NCBI GenBank assembly: GCA_003290165.1
Contig: QNQO01009202.1
Coordinates: 186,001-250,000 of the forward strand
Length of the DNA stretch: 64,000 nucleotides
Direction of reading: 5' to 3'
Source of the DNA: Berberis thunbergii
Taxonomy: Eukaryota; Streptophyta; Magnoliopsida; Ranunculales; Berberidaceae
The notes under the pieces were generated by a model. It saw nothing but the letters and a program-made list of their open reading frames with translations, had not been told where the DNA came from and did not search any database. This document shows positions 61,817-64,000 of the stretch, in pieces (within the stretch, counting starts at the first letter, position 1; each line of letters begins with the position of its first letter). A program made the position numbers and the translations under genes.

Positions 61817-63177
61817 CCCAAATTCAAAAGTACCATTGGTCAGGTTTTATTTTACATGACCGACCCGACCCATTGTTGACTTGACTTATTTAGTCAACAA
61901 TTGATAAGATAAGGTCAATGGCGTGATACACAAGTAGGAGTTGTTGAAATGAAGGAGGCTTGTAGAAACTTTTCAAATCACGCACAAGCCAACATGGAAA
62001 TTATGGAAGCTGTGATGTACATTTGGACCATTTCAAACGTTGGTCAAATGCATTCACCTTGTACCGTGGTGCACGTGACATCGATTTTTGGAAACAAAAA
62101 ATAGGGCAATTGCTATACTATATTGTAAAACCATCGATAATATAGATTTTGATGTTTCATTAAAAGCAAAAAAATTTCACCAAACTAATCTAATCTCAAG
62201 TTATGAAAATCAAATTTGACTGTCCAAGATCTATCATGTTTTTAAATCTATTAATTATTTGTTTTCAATGCAAGGGATGTGACTTTAATTTTATATTTTT
62301 TACCATCATTGTCTGGATCGTTGAACTCTACACCTTAAACAAACATAGAAATTTCATTGTAGAGTTTTATAGTTTCATACAGTGAAATTGTATGTTAACG
62401 GGTGGGTAAATAATTATCCAAGATAGCCTCCACTGAGTAGGTGTTGAAAATGTTTTGATCATTTTTTGCTTATTTCTATATGTTTACTAGTCATCAATTA
62501 CATATAGTGTGTTTTTTTTTTAAATATAATAAACGAAACACATACCGATAATTTTACATCTATTTTCAATACAATCATTTCAAAACTCTAAGAGCATCTC
62601 CAATGGCATGCGATAAATGGGGGAGGTACTAATACGACTAATTTGTAACTAGTGAATGCCATCGAGTTGAGTTTGGGTAATCCAACTGTTCCTTCAGTCT
62701 CGAAACAATGGAATCGATCTATGGATTTTCCTTCCTTCCTTACTTTTGCCACATTTCACTTATAGGCTCAAAAAGACACAATGTGCAACTTGACATGCAC
62801 TTGTGATTTGAACCCTGAATTATGGATTTCAATCAATATTAAACCAACCGAAACTACTAAATTTGAAACGTACTTCTAGCCAGCTTGGTTTGCATGCTTG
62901 GACGGCAGATTTACACTTTTTGTCCATTTTTTTTAAACACAACCACAAACACTTTAAAGAAGATGGACAAAAGAATAATTCTAGCCGACCAGGCTTGCAA
63001 ACCAGGCGTGAATGCCAGGTCGACTAAAATTTTTGAAATTTGAATCAAACACCTTTCCTCGACAACAAGAAGGGCTATTGGATAATTGAAGAATGTAGAG
63101 TGTGTAAATCTTCCGGAGTAGCACTTGAACGCCCACACCCCATGGCATGCCATACATAACATTTTCATCAGTTCTCT
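61817..63177. other. Intergenic
   Basis: No gene. AGAGCATCTCCAATGGCATG at 62590-62609 resembles the outer end of common plant miniature or DNA elements, but no inverted partner was found. The small frames at 62203 and 62911 have no recognisable motif. Confidence 0.4.
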
Positions 63178-64000
63178 TAGAGCAATTCTAGATGTCGAGG
63201 CTTTGGGCGAGGGATGGTGCGTCGCACGCGGGCAGCTGACGTGGTGAAAAAAAAATATTTGCGAGGGAAATGAAAATTTTGGGCGAGAAGAAGAGGGAAT
63301 GGAAGCTCCATTCCTAATTCATTCCCTCCCTCGCTCCCTGTGTCTCTCGCTCCCTCTGTCTCTCGCTCCCTCTTCCTCTCCCTCTCCCCATTTTCGACGG
63401 ATTCGACCTCCCTCTCCCCTAAACGAAGCTCCTCCTCTCTCCATCATCACTGAAACGAAGGAGAAGAACAAAAATTAGGGAAGAAGAAGGAAAGAAGGAG
63501 AAGAGAAGAAGGTATCCCTCGTCCCTTCCCTCTCGCAAAAGCTAAGGTAAGTCTCCCCTTCATTTCTAGATCTAGGGTTTTTAAATCTAGGGTTTCTTAT
63601 TTTAGATCTAGGGTTTCTTTTCGATTTTTTTTCAAGAAATACTGTATTGCTTTGAGAGACAAATGACATTTTCTAAGTCATTGAGAAATTCTTTGATCCT
63701 TTTTTTTTATTCTTAAGTGGGGTTGTGTTTTTGTTATAAAGGGTTCATTTAGAATATAATTCAGGGCTAATTTTTGCCAATTTTTTTATTTTATTTTGAA
63801 TGATGGTTTGGGGGTCCTTTTCTTTTGTCCACAATGTGTTTGACAAAATGCTTGTGTGGGATTTGAATCCAGTTTTGATTAATGTTGTAGTTTGCTTGGA
63901 CCTGAATACATCCATCCCTTAGGGAAAAAAAAAAAAAAAGAATATTGAAGTATGGAATAGGGCGTAATTTATTGAAGAACTGAGTTTGGTGTGATATCGG
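63178..64000 (+). other. Possible 5' exon and leader of a gene or element continuing past the window
   Basis: Starts AGAGCAATTCTAGATGTCG, reminiscent of the 62590 motif. A CTCCCTCGCTCCCT/CTCTC-rich and then GAAGAAG-rich leader follows, with a good donor AAGGTAAGT at about 63544-63552. The intron-like start carries three TCTAGGGTTT motifs (the telo-box-like AAACCCTA on the other strand), common in plant leaders and first introns. No coding start can be chosen. The leader layout resembles 4790-4880 in the CACTA element. Confidence 0.3.

Noticed and set aside
62590..63200. A complete miniature inverted-repeat element bounded by AGAGCATCTCC and AGAGCAATTC
   Set aside because: Both motifs are in the same orientation, no inverted partner was found and no target duplication is visible.

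Overview
This is nuclear DNA of a flowering plant, most likely a eudicot. It has long AT-rich spacers, spliceosomal-type exon fragments, a pollen-type leucine-rich-repeat extensin family, and dense layers of plant transposable elements. Only one protein-coding host gene looks intact: an LRX/PEX-type cell-wall protein at 468-2216. Two tandem paralogues at 25819-28318 and 34417-37120 are broken by frameshifts and stops, so the window is a decayed tandem LRX array pushed apart by insertions.

Layout. LRX1 (468-2216) is followed by an almost genome-length endogenous pararetrovirus (about 2637-17333), petuvirus/florendovirus-like. It holds movement protein, coat protein, aspartic protease, RT-RNase H and a second downstream ORF, all on + and all degraded. 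It is bracketed by a 120-bp direct repeat that appears to be duplicated host DNA. A 7.6-kb CACTA element (4430-12007, 3-bp TSD GTA) sits inside the viral polyprotein. It carries fragments of at least four host genes, all in sense: inositol polyphosphate 5-phosphatase, GLUTAMINE DUMPER, a PUM24/Puf-A-type protein and LL-diaminopimelate aminotransferase. It also carries a piece of plastid 23S rRNA. I see no transposase in it, so it is a Pack-CACTA.

18.2-25.8 kb holds a decayed minus-strand Ty3/gypsy element, a tRNA-like pseudogene and the end of a second CACTA with unrecognised cargo. 25.8-37.1 kb holds the LRX2 and LRX3 pseudogenes, with a small LTR element, a hAT-type element and a LINE ORF1 remnant between them. 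37.4-39.8 kb is an internally deleted Ty3/gypsy element with tandem repeats. A small snRNA-promoter-like unit with a hairpin lies at 40.17-40.33 kb. 40.36-45.68 kb is a minus-strand Ty1/copia element. Two hAT-type elements (46.6-48.6 kb) precede a full-length minus-strand L1-type LINE (48942-56328, with TSDs). A second, 5'-truncated LINE (57866-61809) is itself interrupted by a hAT element with a perfect 8-bp TSD. The window ends in an unassigned CT/GA-rich segment that looks like a 5' exon plus splice donor.

The order of events can be read from the nesting: LRX duplication, then pararetrovirus insertion, then CACTA insertion into the virus; independently, LINE2, then hAT insertion into it. 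All identifications are by eye from encoded motifs and known families; no database search was run.
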